Positions 9,645-18,626 of a stretch of 64,000 nt of DNA are shown piece after piece. Both the position numbers and the translations under genes were made by a program. Position 1 is the stretch's first letter; each line of letters starts with the position of its first letter. Where the stretch lies: contig NZ_BFAB01000004.1 in the NCBI RefSeq assembly GCF_003402475.1, forward strand, positions 124,001-188,000. Reading direction: 5' to 3'. The notes beneath the pieces were generated by a model. The model saw only the letters and a list, made by a program, of their open reading frames with translations. It searched no databases and had not been told where the DNA came from. The stretch comes from Mycobacterium sp. MFM001. GTDB taxonomy: Bacteria; Actinomycetota; Actinomycetes; Mycobacteriales; Mycobacteriaceae.

Positions 9645-9973
9645 GTTTTCTGCTCGACCCGCCCATGCTGGTGGCTTCCGGTGTGGTGATCGAACGCGGA
9701 CTACCGCCAGAGCAGCGCGACGCCGCCGAGGCCGCCACGCTGGGTGTGTTCTTCGGCGGCTCGTTCGGGCTCTACAACAACGTGCCGGGCCTCGGCGTGC
9801 TCTGGCGGCCGTTCCGGGCCCGTAATGGACGCGACTTCATGTGGAACAGCGGGGTTTTCGGAGTGAAGACCGATGAGCTCCGTTGGCCGATGCATGCGCT
9901 GGCAGCCGGAATTTTCGCGACGTATCCGTTCTTCCTCAAGCTGGGCCGTGGGCTCGGGCGGCGCTTCGGGTGA
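9641..9973 (+). CDS. Small conserved protein, Rv0492A-like
   Basis: A 110-residue protein with weakly hydrophobic stretches (LGVFFGGSFGLYNNVPGLGVLW and MHALAAGIFATYPFFLKLG) that suggest membrane association. It matches the small gene Rv0492A next to the GMC oxidoreductase in M. tuberculosis. ATG 9641 overlaps the preceding stop (ATGA) and its own TGA at 9971-9973 overlaps the GTG of the oxidoreductase, so all three are translationally coupled. A partner role for the oxidoreductase is inferred from this arrangement only. Confidence 0.75.
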   Translation: MSFLLDPPMLVASGVVIERGLPPEQRDAAEAATLGVFFGGSFGLYNNVPGLGVLWRPFRARNGRDFMWNSGVFGVKTDELRWPMHALAAGIFATYPFFLKLGRGLGRRFG

Positions 9974-11823
9974 CCGCCCCGTTCGGCCAGGCGTTGCTGC
10001 CCGAGGAGTGCGGCGGCCCGTCGGCTGCGCAGCTGGTCGAACGCGTCGACCGGTATCTCGCCCGGCTGCCCACGGCGTCGCGGCTGGCAGTGCGAGCCGG
10101 ATTGTTAACCGTCGCGGCCGCTGGCTATCTGAGCACGGGCCGGTCGTTGTCGCGGTTGACCCCGCAGGCCCGCGCCGCAGTGCTGCGCCGCATTGCCGGG
10201 CTCAGCCCAGGCGTCGGTGCGGCCGTCGAGGGCTTGAAAGCAGTTGTGCTGCTTGCCAATGGCGCCGACACGTATGCCGCAGAGTTGCTCGACCGCGCAC
10301 AGAAGCACGACGTTGCCCGCCCCGATGCGGCGCTGAACCTCACGTCGTCTGTCGACGTCGCCTCTGTACTGCGCGCCGATGCGGTGGTCGTCGGCTCCGG
10401 CGCAGGCGGAGCGATGGCGGCCCGCACGCTGGCCCGCGCCGGGATGGCGGTGGTCATCGTCGAGGAGGGGCGGCGCTGGACGGTCGACGAGTTCCGCAGC
10501 ATGCATCCGATCGACCGCTACGCCGGGCTGTACCGCGGCGCAGGAGCCACCGTAGCGTTGGGACGCCCGGCGGTGGTGTTGCCGATCGGCCGTGCGGTCG
10601 GGGGCACCACCGTGGTCAACTCCGGCACTTGCTATCGCCCCCCGCTGCCGGTGCAGCAGCGCTGGCGCGACGAATTCGGTTGGGACTTGGCCGATCCGGA
10701 TCGGCTGGCCCACTATCTCGACGACGTCGAGCAGACGCTGCAGGTGGCCCCGGTGCCGTTGGAGATCATGGGCCGCAACGGGCGGCTACTGCTCGACGGC
10801 GCCGCCGCGTTGGACTGGCAGGCGGCCCCGATCCCCCGCAACGCGCCGGGCTGCGACGCTTGCTGCCAGTGCGCGATCGGGTGCCCGCACAACGCCAAGT
10901 TCGGTGTGCATCTCAACGCGCTGCCGCAGGCGTGTGCGGCCGGCGCCCGAATCGTGTCGGACGCCCGAGTCGAGAGGGTCTTGCACTCGGGCGGTCGTGC
11001 TCGCGGAGTACGGGCGCGTCGACCCGACGGCACCGCGGTCGACGTGCTGGCCGACACCGTCGTGGTCGCGGCGGGCGCAACGGAAACGCCGGGGCTGTTG
11101 CGGCGCAGCGGGATTGGTGGGCATCCGCGGCTCGGCCGCAACCTGGCCCTGCATCCGGCGGTGATGCTGGCCGGCCGCTTCGACCACGACATCACCGCGT
11201 GGCGAGGAGTGCTGCAGAGCGCGGCGGTCGACGAGCTGCACGAGTCGCACGGTGTGCTGATCGAGGCGACCTCGACGCCGCCGGGAATGGGATCGATGGT
11301 GTTCCCCGGCTACGGCGGCGAGCTGCTCGACTGGCTCGACCGCGCCAGCCACATCGCGACCTTCGGCGCTATGGTGGCCGACCGGGGCGTCGGCCGGGTC
11401 TATTCGGTACGCGGGGAAACGCTGCTGCGCTACAGCATCACCCCTACCGACACGGGCAAGGTGATGACCGCCTTGCAGGCGATGGGCCGGCTACTGTTCG
11501 CCGCTGGTGCCGTCGAGGTGCTGACCGGGCTGCCCGCCGGCCCGACCGTAACGAGCATGCCAGAGCTGCAGAATGTGCTCTCCCGCACGAACCCGAAAAG
11601 CTTGCACCTGGCGGCTTTTCACCCGACCGGCACGGCGGCGGCCGGCGACGACGAGCTGCGCTGCCCGGTCGACCCGGGCGGCCGACTGCGCGGAATCGAG
11701 GGGGTGTGGGTGGCCGACGCGTCGATCCTGCCCAGCTGCCCTGAGGTCAATCCGCAGGTGTCGATCATGGCGCTGGCGTTGGCGGTGGCCGACGAGATCG
11801 TCGAAGAGACCGCCGCGGCATGA
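9970..11823 (+). CDS. GMC-family FAD oxidoreductase (Rv0492c)
   Basis: A 617-residue flavoprotein of the glucose-methanol-choline oxidoreductase family. The FAD-binding motif is VVVGSGAGGAMAARTLARAG near residue 140, and the C-terminal GMC signature includes HPTGTAAAGDD and VADASILPSCPEVNPQVSIM. The conserved active-site His lies in HPTGT. A cysteine cluster (CDACCQCAIGCPHNAK, middle of the protein) is typical of the bacterial alcohol/sterol-oxidase-like branch. Substrate is unknown; lipid alcohols or sterols are plausible given the FadR-type control. GTG 9970 overlaps the upstream stop, so longer upstream starts were not used. Confidence 0.85.
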   Translation: MTAPFGQALLPEECGGPSAAQLVERVDRYLARLPTASRLAVRAGLLTVAAAGYLSTGRSLSRLTPQARAAVLRRIAGLSPGVGAAVEGLKAVVLLANGADTYAAELLDRAQKHDVARPDAALNLTSSVDVASVLRADAVVVGSGAGGAMAARTLARAGMAVVIVEEGRRWTVDEFRSMHPIDRYAGLYRGAGATVALGRPAVVLPIGRAVGGTTVVNSGTCYRPPLPVQQRWRDEFGWDLADPDRLAHYLDDVEQTLQVAPVPLEIMGRNGRLLLDGAAALDWQAAPIPRNAPGCDACCQCAIGCPHNAKFGVHLNALPQACAAGARIVSDARVERVLHSGGRARGVRARRPDGTAVDVLADTVVVAAGATETPGLLRRSGIGGHPRLGRNLALHPAVMLAGRFDHDITAWRGVLQSAAVDELHESHGVLIEATSTPPGMGSMVFPGYGGELLDWLDRASHIATFGAMVADRGVGRVYSVRGETLLRYSITPTDTGKVMTALQAMGRLLFAAGAVEVLTGLPAGPTVTSMPELQNVLSRTNPKSLHLAAFHPTGTAAAGDDELRCPVDPGGRLRGIEGVWVADASILPSCPEVNPQVSIMALALAVADEIVEETAAA

Positions 11824-12404
11824 ATTTACGAGAAGAACTCCTGCAGATGATCGCCGAGGACGATTCGGTTTGGGCGAGGCTTGCTGCCGATGGTTCGGTG
11901 TTCGACGGCTATCACCCGGCGATGGAGGAGGTCCATAACCGCAACGCCGATCGGCTCGAGCAATTGCTCGAAGGTGGTTGGCCCGCCGTTTCCCGCGTTG
12001 GCGAAGACGGCGCCGACGCGGCCTTCCGGATCGCGCAACATGCCATCAGCCGACCCGATTTCCAGCGGCGCTGCCGCGAATTGCTGCAGGCTGCGGTCAT
12101 CGCCGGTGAAGCCGACCCCAAGCAGCTCGCGATGCTCACCGATCGGATCAGGTGTTTAGAGGGTCGTGGGCAGCTCTACGGAACCCAATTCGAGTGGGAC
12201 GACGACGGATATCTGTCGCCACGACCCATCAGCGATCCCGCGGACGTCGACCTTCGGCGTGCGAGCGTCGGGCTCGGACCGTTGGCCGAAGCGATTGCGC
12301 ACCAACGTCAGCGAGCCGTCACTTGCGGCGCACGACCGCCGGGAAATCCCGCCGAGCATCGCGCGAAATACGACAAGTGGCGCCGCCGCGTTGGCTGGGC
12401 ATGA
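11820..12404 (+). CDS. DUF6624-like hypothetical protein
   Basis: A 194-residue soluble protein with an N-terminal helical region and the motif LTDRIRCLEGRGQLYGTQFEWDDDG, typical of the bacterial DUF6624 family (function unknown). The ATG at 11820 overlaps the GMC stop by four bases, so it is translated with that operon. I do not recall an equivalent in the M. tuberculosis operon, so this gene may mark the start of the accessory region. The C-terminus is convergent with the DUF2236 gene, 13 bases away. Confidence 0.7.
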   Translation: MNLREELLQMIAEDDSVWARLAADGSVFDGYHPAMEEVHNRNADRLEQLLEGGWPAVSRVGEDGADAAFRIAQHAISRPDFQRRCRELLQAAVIAGEADPKQLAMLTDRIRCLEGRGQLYGTQFEWDDDGYLSPRPISDPADVDLRRASVGLGPLAEAIAHQRQRAVTCGARPPGNPAEHRAKYDKWRRRVGWA

Positions 12405-12417
12405 AACCTGCGGCAGT

Positions 12418-13494
12418 TCAGGTGACCGCTGCTACACGCCCCCGGCGTCTGGTTGGCCTTTGTTGCCTGGCAGTGTTGCCGTCCGCCAGCCGCTCGATGG
12501 CCCCGCGACTCAGCTTGGATTCGGCGGCAATCTTGTCTGGGTCGAAGCGAATCGGTTGCAGCGGCACACCGGTCACTCGCGCTTGCGCTTGCCGAAATTC
12601 GGGCAGCGGGCCGGGCAGCAGGTGCGCGCTGTTGAGCATCACCTTCAGCGCTTGCCGAACCGACCACACAGTCAGCGGGTCGGGTCGGGTGTGCATGTAC
12701 AGGTTGCGCGCCCACCGTGGTTGCATGTCGCGAATGAACCAATTCAGGAACGCGTGGGGCGGCCACTGCCAGATCGGCATGGCGTGGCGGTTGTTCGGCC
12801 AAATCGCTTGTGACACCGCGGGTAACAGCGCAAGTTTCGGTACCCAGCTGTCGAGGACCTCGAGCACTTCGCCTTTGCTGGCGGGCAGATCGGTGCCACC
12901 GAGCGCGTAGCCCACTCGGGTGAACTCGCGGTAGTAGCGGTCCAAGTCGGCGCCACGAAGCGGTGCGTAGTGGTAGCGCTCGTGGGCGGTGGCCAATCCC
13001 CACACCACGTTGGCGTAGTTCCACCGCAGCAGGTCGGGATCACGTGCGTCGTAGCGCATGCCGGTCAGGCCGCTCACCCCGTGCACGGTTCCATGCATGG
13101 CCCGCACGATCCGCGCGCATTTCTCCGCGGTTTCGGTAGGGCCGTAGGCAACGCCGAGAAAGAACGCCAGCGAGTGGCCGAACCGGACCGCAGCGCCTTC
13201 GGGGTCGATGGCCAATCTCGGATTGCCGTCGTCGTCACGCTTCAATGCACGCGAATGGTGGTAGCCACCCGAAATCGTTGACGGGTCAAGCTGTTCCATC
13301 GTCGCCGACGAGAACAGCCCCAGCGCCACCAGCGGCATGTGCGAGTGCACGTACCACACCGCGCTGTCCGGTCCGAACCAGCCCGGGTCGCCCTTCGGCT
13401 CCGCGAAATCCAGGCCCTGGAAGAAACGGCTCCGGACCGCCTGAGCGAACATCCTGTCGAAAATCACTGCCACGGGATTCTGCAGAATCGCCAT
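12418..13494 (-). CDS. MpaB-family oxygenase (DUF2236), left edge of the island
   Basis: A 358-residue member of the ER-bound oxygenase MpaB / latex-clearing-protein-like DUF2236 family. It begins with a segment resembling others of the family (NPVAVIFDRMFAQAVRSRFF), contains GHSLAFFLGVAYGPTETA, and has histidines in the NYANVVWGLATAHERYHYAPL block that are candidate haem or metal ligands. In fungi MpaB cleaves a prenyl side chain oxidatively; bacterial members are mostly uncharacterised. It is divergent from a TetR gene 70 bases away, the usual arrangement for a target and its repressor. A second family member closes the island at 45120-46031. Confidence 0.8.
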   Translation of the reverse strand: MAILQNPVAVIFDRMFAQAVRSRFFQGLDFAEPKGDPGWFGPDSAVWYVHSHMPLVALGLFSSATMEQLDPSTISGGYHHSRALKRDDDGNPRLAIDPEGAAVRFGHSLAFFLGVAYGPTETAEKCARIVRAMHGTVHGVSGLTGMRYDARDPDLLRWNYANVVWGLATAHERYHYAPLRGADLDRYYREFTRVGYALGGTDLPASKGEVLEVLDSWVPKLALLPAVSQAIWPNNRHAMPIWQWPPHAFLNWFIRDMQPRWARNLYMHTRPDPLTVWSVRQALKVMLNSAHLLPGPLPEFRQAQARVTGVPLQPIRFDPDKIAAESKLSRGAIERLADGNTARQQRPTRRRGRVAAVT

Positions 13495-13514
13495 GCTGAC
13501 GGCCTTTCTACGAG

Positions 13515-13526
13515 GATGATTTCATC
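13515..13526. promoter_or_regulatory. Short inverted repeat between DUF2236 gene and TetR gene
   Basis: GATGA-TT-TCATC is a small inverted repeat in the 70-base divergent spacer. The spacer is AT-rich compared with its surroundings and must hold both promoters. It is a candidate TetR operator, but the arms are short and could be chance. Confidence 0.3.
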
Positions 13527-13564
13527 ATGACGCAAGTAAAAACTCGCTTTCAATTCGCGTTCTG

Positions 13565-14212
13565 ATGGCGCGCTCTACCAGCGGTCCGGTCGCTCCGCGG
13601 CGCGTCCCGCAGCAACAGCGCTCGCGTTTGATGGTGAAGCGGATCCTCGACGCGGCCAAAACGGTGCTGATCGAACGGGGCTATGACGACGCGACAACCA
13701 ACCGCATCGCCGAAGCCGCCGGGATCAGCCCCGGATCGCTCTACCAGTACTTCCCGAACAAAGAGACGATCATTGCCGCCGTGATCGACCGGTACACCGA
13801 CCACATCGCCGACCGGGTCACCGCACATCTCTCGGCGCACATCGGCGAACCCGAAGAGCCGCAACGCATTTACGCCACGTTGGACATTCTCCTCGAAGCG
13901 ATGGAAGAAGAGCCCGGGCTGCTACGGGCCCTGATCGAGCAGACGCCGCGGCTGGGCCTGGGCAACAAAATCACGGCCTTCGAGGACCGCGTCGGCGAGT
14001 TGGCGGCGGCGCACCTGCGCCTACGCTCCCTGCCGGTCCGTCATGCGCAGACCACGATTTGGCTGCTGGTGCGCACCGTCGAACACCTCACCACCCGCTA
14101 CCTCCTCGACCGGCCGCCGATTGAGCGCGACGAATTCCTCAATGAGCTCACCGCGCTCGTTATCGGCTATTTCCGGATCCACAGCGAAAGCCCGGGTGAG
14201 GGCCCGACATAA
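13565..14212 (+). CDS. TetR-family regulator
   Basis: A 215-residue TetR protein. The helix-turn-helix lies at about residues 35-65 (TNRIAEAAGISPGSLYQYFPNKETII), preceded by an Arg-rich tail, and the C-terminal part is an unassigned ligand-binding domain. It is divergent from the DUF2236 oxygenase and most likely represses it. A DUF2236/TetR divergent pair of this kind is common in actinobacteria. The 3' end is convergent with the alpha/beta hydrolase gene (29 bases). Confidence 0.87.
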   Translation: MARSTSGPVAPRRVPQQQRSRLMVKRILDAAKTVLIERGYDDATTNRIAEAAGISPGSLYQYFPNKETIIAAVIDRYTDHIADRVTAHLSAHIGEPEEPQRIYATLDILLEAMEEEPGLLRALIEQTPRLGLGNKITAFEDRVGELAAAHLRLRSLPVRHAQTTIWLLVRTVEHLTTRYLLDRPPIERDEFLNELTALVIGYFRIHSESPGEGPT

Positions 14213-14241
14213 GCCTCCGAACGCTGACGCGGTACGCGGAT

Positions 14242-15153
14242 TCACCCGGCGACGCCCGCGATGCTTCGTTCCGAATTACGGGATTTGGCAACCAGATTGA
14301 GCAGATGGGCGGTGACCGCCTCGCGGCGCTCATACGGCAGGAAGTGGCCGGCGCCGCGGAAGACGACAAGTTGGCTGCCTGGCAACTGCTCCGCGATCCG
14401 GTGGGCATGGGCAGGCGAGGTCAACGGGTCCCGAGTACCGGCCATGACGACGGCGTGGGCATGCCGGAATGCCGGCAAGGCGTCGTAGCGGTGGTGCCGC
14501 AGGATCGATCGGCCCAGCGCCGCAACAGCACGCGGATCGCTTTGTGCCGCCTGCAATACGGTCCGATTCATATCGTGGCGTCGCGGCTGCTTGCCGTACG
14601 CCGCGCGACCACCTTGCCGAACGAGCAACAGCGGCCTGCTGGGTAGCTTGATCCGGGCCGCCGGCACGAGTACCGCTCTCATCGCGGGCTCGGTGCCCGG
14701 AACCCGCCTGATCGTGCCCAGCAGATTCCCGGCGCTGGTCGCCACGAACGCCACCCCGGCGACGCGTTCGGCGACAATGGCGGGGTGCCGCTGCGCCAAC
14801 GCCATCAGCGTCATTCCGCCTAGCGAATGACCACCCAAAACGATGGGCCCTGCCGGGACCGTCCGGGCCACCACAGCGGCCAGGTCGTCGGCGAGTTGCT
14901 CGATCGAAGCGGTCGGCACCGACGCCGAATTGCCATGGCCCCGATGGTCGTAGGCGATGACACGCACCGACGGCTCCGCCCTGGCGATCGAGGTGGCGAC
15001 GTCCTCCCAGAGCCGACCGGACAGGGTCCAGCCATGGGTCAGCACGACTGTGATATCAGGCTCGGTCGCGCCCCATTCCCTGACGTTGAGCCAGGCATCA
15101 GGAAGCGTCAGGCCGTACTGTCGGCACAGCACCTCCGATCGGTCGCTGGTCAT
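14242..15153 (-). CDS. Alpha/beta hydrolase (serine esterase type)
   Basis: A 303-residue alpha/beta-fold hydrolase. The oxyanion motif is VVLTHGW, the nucleophile elbow GGHSLGGM (Ser, so an esterase/lactonase type rather than an epoxide hydrolase), the acid lies in the VMAGTRDPLTS segment, and the catalytic His in GAGHFLPYE. ATG 15153 was chosen because it lies 7 bases after the SDR stop. It is the last gene of a five-gene leftward operon (diiron, diiron, flavin monooxygenase, SDR, hydrolase). It could open the ester or lactone that a Baeyer-Villiger enzyme would make; this role is inferred. Confidence 0.85.
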   Translation of the reverse strand: MTSDRSEVLCRQYGLTLPDAWLNVREWGATEPDITVVLTHGWTLSGRLWEDVATSIARAEPSVRVIAYDHRGHGNSASVPTASIEQLADDLAAVVARTVPAGPIVLGGHSLGGMTLMALAQRHPAIVAERVAGVAFVATSAGNLLGTIRRVPGTEPAMRAVLVPAARIKLPSRPLLLVRQGGRAAYGKQPRRHDMNRTVLQAAQSDPRAVAALGRSILRHHRYDALPAFRHAHAVVMAGTRDPLTSPAHAHRIAEQLPGSQLVVFRGAGHFLPYERREAVTAHLLNLVAKSRNSERSIAGVAG

Positions 15154-15160
15154 CGTCGGT

Positions 15161-16114
15161 CTAGCCACGCGAACTGGGCACTGGCGCAGCTTGCACGTCA
15201 GGGCGACCACCGGGCGGATCGAGCGGTTTGGCATCGAAACGCTCCAGCAGTCGCTCGCCGAGCTTCTCCAGCGTATCCACCGAAAATGGCTGGGTCATAC
15301 GGCGGTTGACGCCTGGCGCAATGCGCAGCATGAAATAACCCAGCCAGGCCTCGGTACGCACAGGCACGACCGCGAGGTCGAACCGCACCGCGCGCACAGC
15401 CGCACGCGCGACGAGATTGGGGCTCATCGGAGCGAACGGAAGCCTCTCGGCGAGTTCTTGGAGCTGCCGGTTGACCCGCTTTCCCCGATCCATCAGTTCT
15501 TGGTCGACACCGACGGTGATCGCATGTTCGGCAATATTGGTGTTGATCACTCCCGGGCAGATCGCGCTGACCCCAACACCTTTGGGCCCAAGCTCCAGCC
15601 GTAGGCATTCGGTCAACATCTTCACCCCAGCCTTGGACACCGAGTACGGGGCCATCACCGGTGTCGGTGTGAATGCCGCGGCCGAGGCGATGTTGACAAT
15701 GTGCCCGCTGCCCCGTTCCACCATCTGCGCGCCGAACGCCCGGCATCCGTACACAACGCCCATCAGGTTCACGCTGAGCTGCCGCTCCCAGTCGGCCGGG
15801 CTGAGCTCCAAAAACGGTCCACCGACCAGCATTCCGGCGTTGTTGACCAACACGTCGGTATACCCGTGCTCGGCGAGCACGTCACGCGCGAACGCCTCCC
15901 ACGCTTCGGGATCGGTGACGTCAAGCTGCGCCGCCGAGGCGCTTCGCCCGTTGCCGCGAATCATCGCCGTGGTAGCAGATGCCGCGTCCAGGTCGATGTC
16001 GGAGACCACCACGTGGGCGCCCAGCTTGGCGAATTTGATCGCAGTAGCCCGGCCGATGCCGCTCCCCGCACCAGTGACGACGACGAGACGGGGATGCAAC
16101 CTGTTGAGCTTCAC
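15161..16114 (-). CDS. Short-chain dehydrogenase/reductase, EphD C-domain-like
   Basis: A 317-residue classical SDR with TGAGSGIGRA (cofactor loop), NNAGM (structural motif), and catalytic Ser plus YSVSK (Tyr/Lys). The C-terminal 80 residues (FDLAVVPVRTEAWLGYFMLRIAPGVNRRM) extend past the SDR core and resemble the tail of the EphD-like fusion at 43143-44945. The GTG at 16114 overlaps the upstream monooxygenase stop (GTGA), so the longer frame was discarded. It probably oxidises or reduces a hydroxyl/ketone of the operon's lipid substrate. Confidence 0.87.
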   Translation of the reverse strand: MKLNRLHPRLVVVTGAGSGIGRATAIKFAKLGAHVVVSDIDLDAASATTAMIRGNGRSASAAQLDVTDPEAWEAFARDVLAEHGYTDVLVNNAGMLVGGPFLELSPADWERQLSVNLMGVVYGCRAFGAQMVERGSGHIVNIASAAAFTPTPVMAPYSVSKAGVKMLTECLRLELGPKGVGVSAICPGVINTNIAEHAITVGVDQELMDRGKRVNRQLQELAERLPFAPMSPNLVARAAVRAVRFDLAVVPVRTEAWLGYFMLRIAPGVNRRMTQPFSVDTLEKLGERLLERFDAKPLDPPGGRPDVQAAPVPSSRG

Positions 16115-17688
16115 GCGTTCTCCTTCGACTTGGCCGCGACGTGCTCGTGCACCGCAGGACCGAGGCTGTAGCGATAGACATCCAAGTTGTAATGACGGTT
16201 CTGCCAATACATCTCACCGTGTGTCGACGGCCGGAACGGCGAGTCGCCCTTGTTGTCGATGTAATAGGTGTTCGAGCCCGCGCAGGTTGGAGTGAACAGG
16301 AAGTTGCGCTCCTGACGCTTCAGGCACTTGCGGAAGTATTCGTCGTGCGCTTCCTGGCGGATCTCGCAGATGGTTGCGCCGAGGCGTTTGGCCTCTGCGA
16401 TCGCGCGGCTCAGATGAGCCGAGGTTGCCTCGATCATCCATAGGTAGGACCCGAGGACGAACCCGTACGGCCCGGTGATCGTGAACATGTTGGGGAACCC
16501 GGGCACCGAAACCCCTTGGTAGGCCTGGTACCGGTGCTCATCCCAAAATTGCCCGAGGTTGACACCGTCGCGACCGATGACCGGGAAGGGTGGAACAGCG
16601 CGGTTGTCCCACAGCCGGAAGCCGGTCGCGCAGATCAATACGTCGACCGAATGCTCCATGCCGTCGATGGTGCGCACACCGGTTTCGGTGATGCGGTCGA
16701 TGGTTTCGGTGACCAGACTGACGTCGCTGCGGTTGAACGTCTTCAGATAGTCGTTGGACATCGACGGTCGCTTGCATCCGAGCCCATAGCGCGGAATCAA
16801 CTTCTCCCGGATCACCGGGTCGTCGACTTGGCTGCGCATCCAGCGCCGCACCGGGATTTCCGCCATTCGCCGGCTGGCGTCGGTCAGCCAGCGCGGACCG
16901 ACCAGCTGGCCGCTCATCGCGATCTCCGTCGCCACGGTGCCCACCAGGCGGATCGCCGACCGAAGCCGCCTGCGCCCCATGACCCAACGCCCGACGGACT
17001 TCATTTCCATGTCGATTTTGGGGAACACCCAGATGGGAGTGCGTTGGAAGACGGTCAGGTGATCGACCTCGTCGACAATGGCCGGCACTACCTGCAGCGC
17101 GGTCGCACCGGTGCCGATGATCGCGACCCGCTTGCCTTCTAGCGCGACGTCGTGATCCCACAACGCGGTGTGCATCAGCGTGCCGCCGAAACTGTCAAGA
17201 CCCGGGATATCCGGCATTTTCGGGCTTTCCAGCCCGCCGACCGCCATCACCGCGTATCGGCCCGTGATCTGCTCGCCGCCGTCGGTGGTCAACCGCCACA
17301 GGCAGTTGAGCTCATCGAAGACTGCCGAGGTAATCGTGGTGTTCAGTCGCAGCTTGTCCCGCAGACCGTACTTGTCCACCATGTCGTTGGCGTAGTCGCG
17401 TAGCTCCTCCCCCGGCGCGAACAGGCGCGACCAGTCACCGCGCTGCTCGTAGGAAAAGCTATAGACGAACGACGGAATATCCACTGCCACACCGGGATAG
17501 GTGTTGGCATGCCAAGTCCCGCCGACCTGATCCCACTTGTCTACGAGCACAAAATTGTGAATTCCGTGCCGCTGTAACGCGATACCCGCGCCAATGCCAC
17601 CGAATCCCGCTCCGACGACGACGACCTCGTAGTCGGGAGTCACACGCTCGTCGGTCGGCGCCTGCTCGATGTCGACAGTTGTACTCAC
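16111..17688 (-). CDS. Baeyer-Villiger-type flavin monooxygenase 1 (intact fingerprint)
   Basis: A 525-residue class B flavoprotein monooxygenase. The FAD motif is VVVVGAGFGGIGAG (residues 22-35), the NADPH motif VAIIGTGATALQV (188-200), and between them lies FGGTLMHTALW (167-177), a full Baeyer-Villiger fingerprint FxGxxxHxxxW with His173. It is expected to insert oxygen next to a ketone, using NADPH and O2. It is the only one of the four flavin monooxygenases in the window with this His. The GTG start at 17688 has GGGGAGG a few bases upstream. The gene is 12 bases after the second diiron gene and overlaps the SDR start. Confidence 0.88.
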   Translation of the reverse strand: MSTTVDIEQAPTDERVTPDYEVVVVGAGFGGIGAGIALQRHGIHNFVLVDKWDQVGGTWHANTYPGVAVDIPSFVYSFSYEQRGDWSRLFAPGEELRDYANDMVDKYGLRDKLRLNTTITSAVFDELNCLWRLTTDGGEQITGRYAVMAVGGLESPKMPDIPGLDSFGGTLMHTALWDHDVALEGKRVAIIGTGATALQVVPAIVDEVDHLTVFQRTPIWVFPKIDMEMKSVGRWVMGRRRLRSAIRLVGTVATEIAMSGQLVGPRWLTDASRRMAEIPVRRWMRSQVDDPVIREKLIPRYGLGCKRPSMSNDYLKTFNRSDVSLVTETIDRITETGVRTIDGMEHSVDVLICATGFRLWDNRAVPPFPVIGRDGVNLGQFWDEHRYQAYQGVSVPGFPNMFTITGPYGFVLGSYLWMIEATSAHLSRAIAEAKRLGATICEIRQEAHDEYFRKCLKRQERNFLFTPTCAGSNTYYIDNKGDSPFRPSTHGEMYWQNRHYNLDVYRYSLGPAVHEHVAAKSKENA

Positions 17689-17700
17689 GCAGATCCTCCC

Positions 17701-18597
17701 CTACCTCAGGTGCTCGACGAGAGCGCCCTCAGCGCCGAACAGCTCCTGCCGCCACCGTTCCACCAGGTAGTCGGTCTCGATGTCGTCCGGATGGAATCCT
17801 GGTCTCATGTAGGTGCGCAGGTCGGCCATCAAGCCCTTCACCAACGGTCCCCGGAAGAGCCCGATGGTCTGCCGCAGCACTGTGATCGGGTGCCATCCCC
17901 TGGGGTCGGTCGCAATGGACAGCAGCACTCCCACCGTCACCACCGGGATGGTGAGGTAGTACATCACCGCCATCACCGAGATGCGAAGCCACTCCGGCCC
18001 GCCGACCGCCCGATAGACGTCGAAAGCGACGGATTTGTGTTCCAATTCCTCCACGGCGTGCCAGTTGAACAGGTTGCGGACCTCGGGATCCTCAGCGATC
18101 GCCTGGATTTCGTCGCTGGAGAGCACACGCTCGGCAAGCGTCGCGGTGTAGTGCTCGGCGGCCGCCGTCATCGCCAGATGCGCCAGCGCGGGGGCGCGGT
18201 TCTCGATACGCAGAATCAGCCGCTGGCGGCGGCTGTCATGGGGAAATGTGAACAGCCGAACGAACGGATAGCCCATCTCGATGAGTTTTTCGTTGAGCCG
18301 GCGGTGTTCCTGGCCATGCACCGACTCCTGACCGATGAACGCGGCAACCCGCTTCTTCAACACCGGATCGGTTACCCGATCGGCAAAGCGGCGCACCGAC
18401 CGAATGAACGACTCCTCTCCCGGCGGAAAAGCGGCCGACAGCACCGCAACCAGGTGGCTGAACGGAATATCGCCCTCCTCGAAATGATGGTTCATCGGCT
18501 GGGGATCTCCGAACCGGAACCGGATCCGCCGCACCTTCGGATACGGGTTCGCGGGAGCCTTTTCGTTCGTCGCCGTCGTTATCGGATCAGCAGCCAT
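17701..18597 (-). CDS. Ferritin-like diiron protein (predicted metal-dependent hydrolase family), copy 1
   Basis: A 298-residue protein of the COG3687/PF10118 family, annotated as a predicted metal-dependent hydrolase. The visible residues fit a ferritin-like diiron site: Glu62 in PPGEESFIR, Glu91xxHis94 in QESVH, Glu148 in AAAEHYTA, and Glu184xxHis187 in EELEH. That is the order E, ExxH, E, ExxH found in four-helix diiron oxygenases. A hydrophobic segment follows at about residues 200-230 (ISVMAVMYYLTIPVVTVGVLL). I infer an oxygenase or hydroxylase rather than a hydrolase. It is 29 bases after its paralogue and has a clear GGAG upstream of its ATG. Confidence 0.85.
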   Translation of the reverse strand: MAADPITTATNEKAPANPYPKVRRIRFRFGDPQPMNHHFEEGDIPFSHLVAVLSAAFPPGEESFIRSVRRFADRVTDPVLKKRVAAFIGQESVHGQEHRRLNEKLIEMGYPFVRLFTFPHDSRRQRLILRIENRAPALAHLAMTAAAEHYTATLAERVLSSDEIQAIAEDPEVRNLFNWHAVEELEHKSVAFDVYRAVGGPEWLRISVMAVMYYLTIPVVTVGVLLSIATDPRGWHPITVLRQTIGLFRGPLVKGLMADLRTYMRPGFHPDDIETDYLVERWRQELFGAEGALVEHLR

Positions 18598-18626
18598 GGC
18601 CGTTCACTCCTTTTGGTATCGGTAGG

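Noticed and set aside
9873..11744. A 623-residue frame overlapping the GMC gene
   Set aside because: Another frame of the same strand; Arg/Gly/Ala-rich shadow of the real oxidoreductase.
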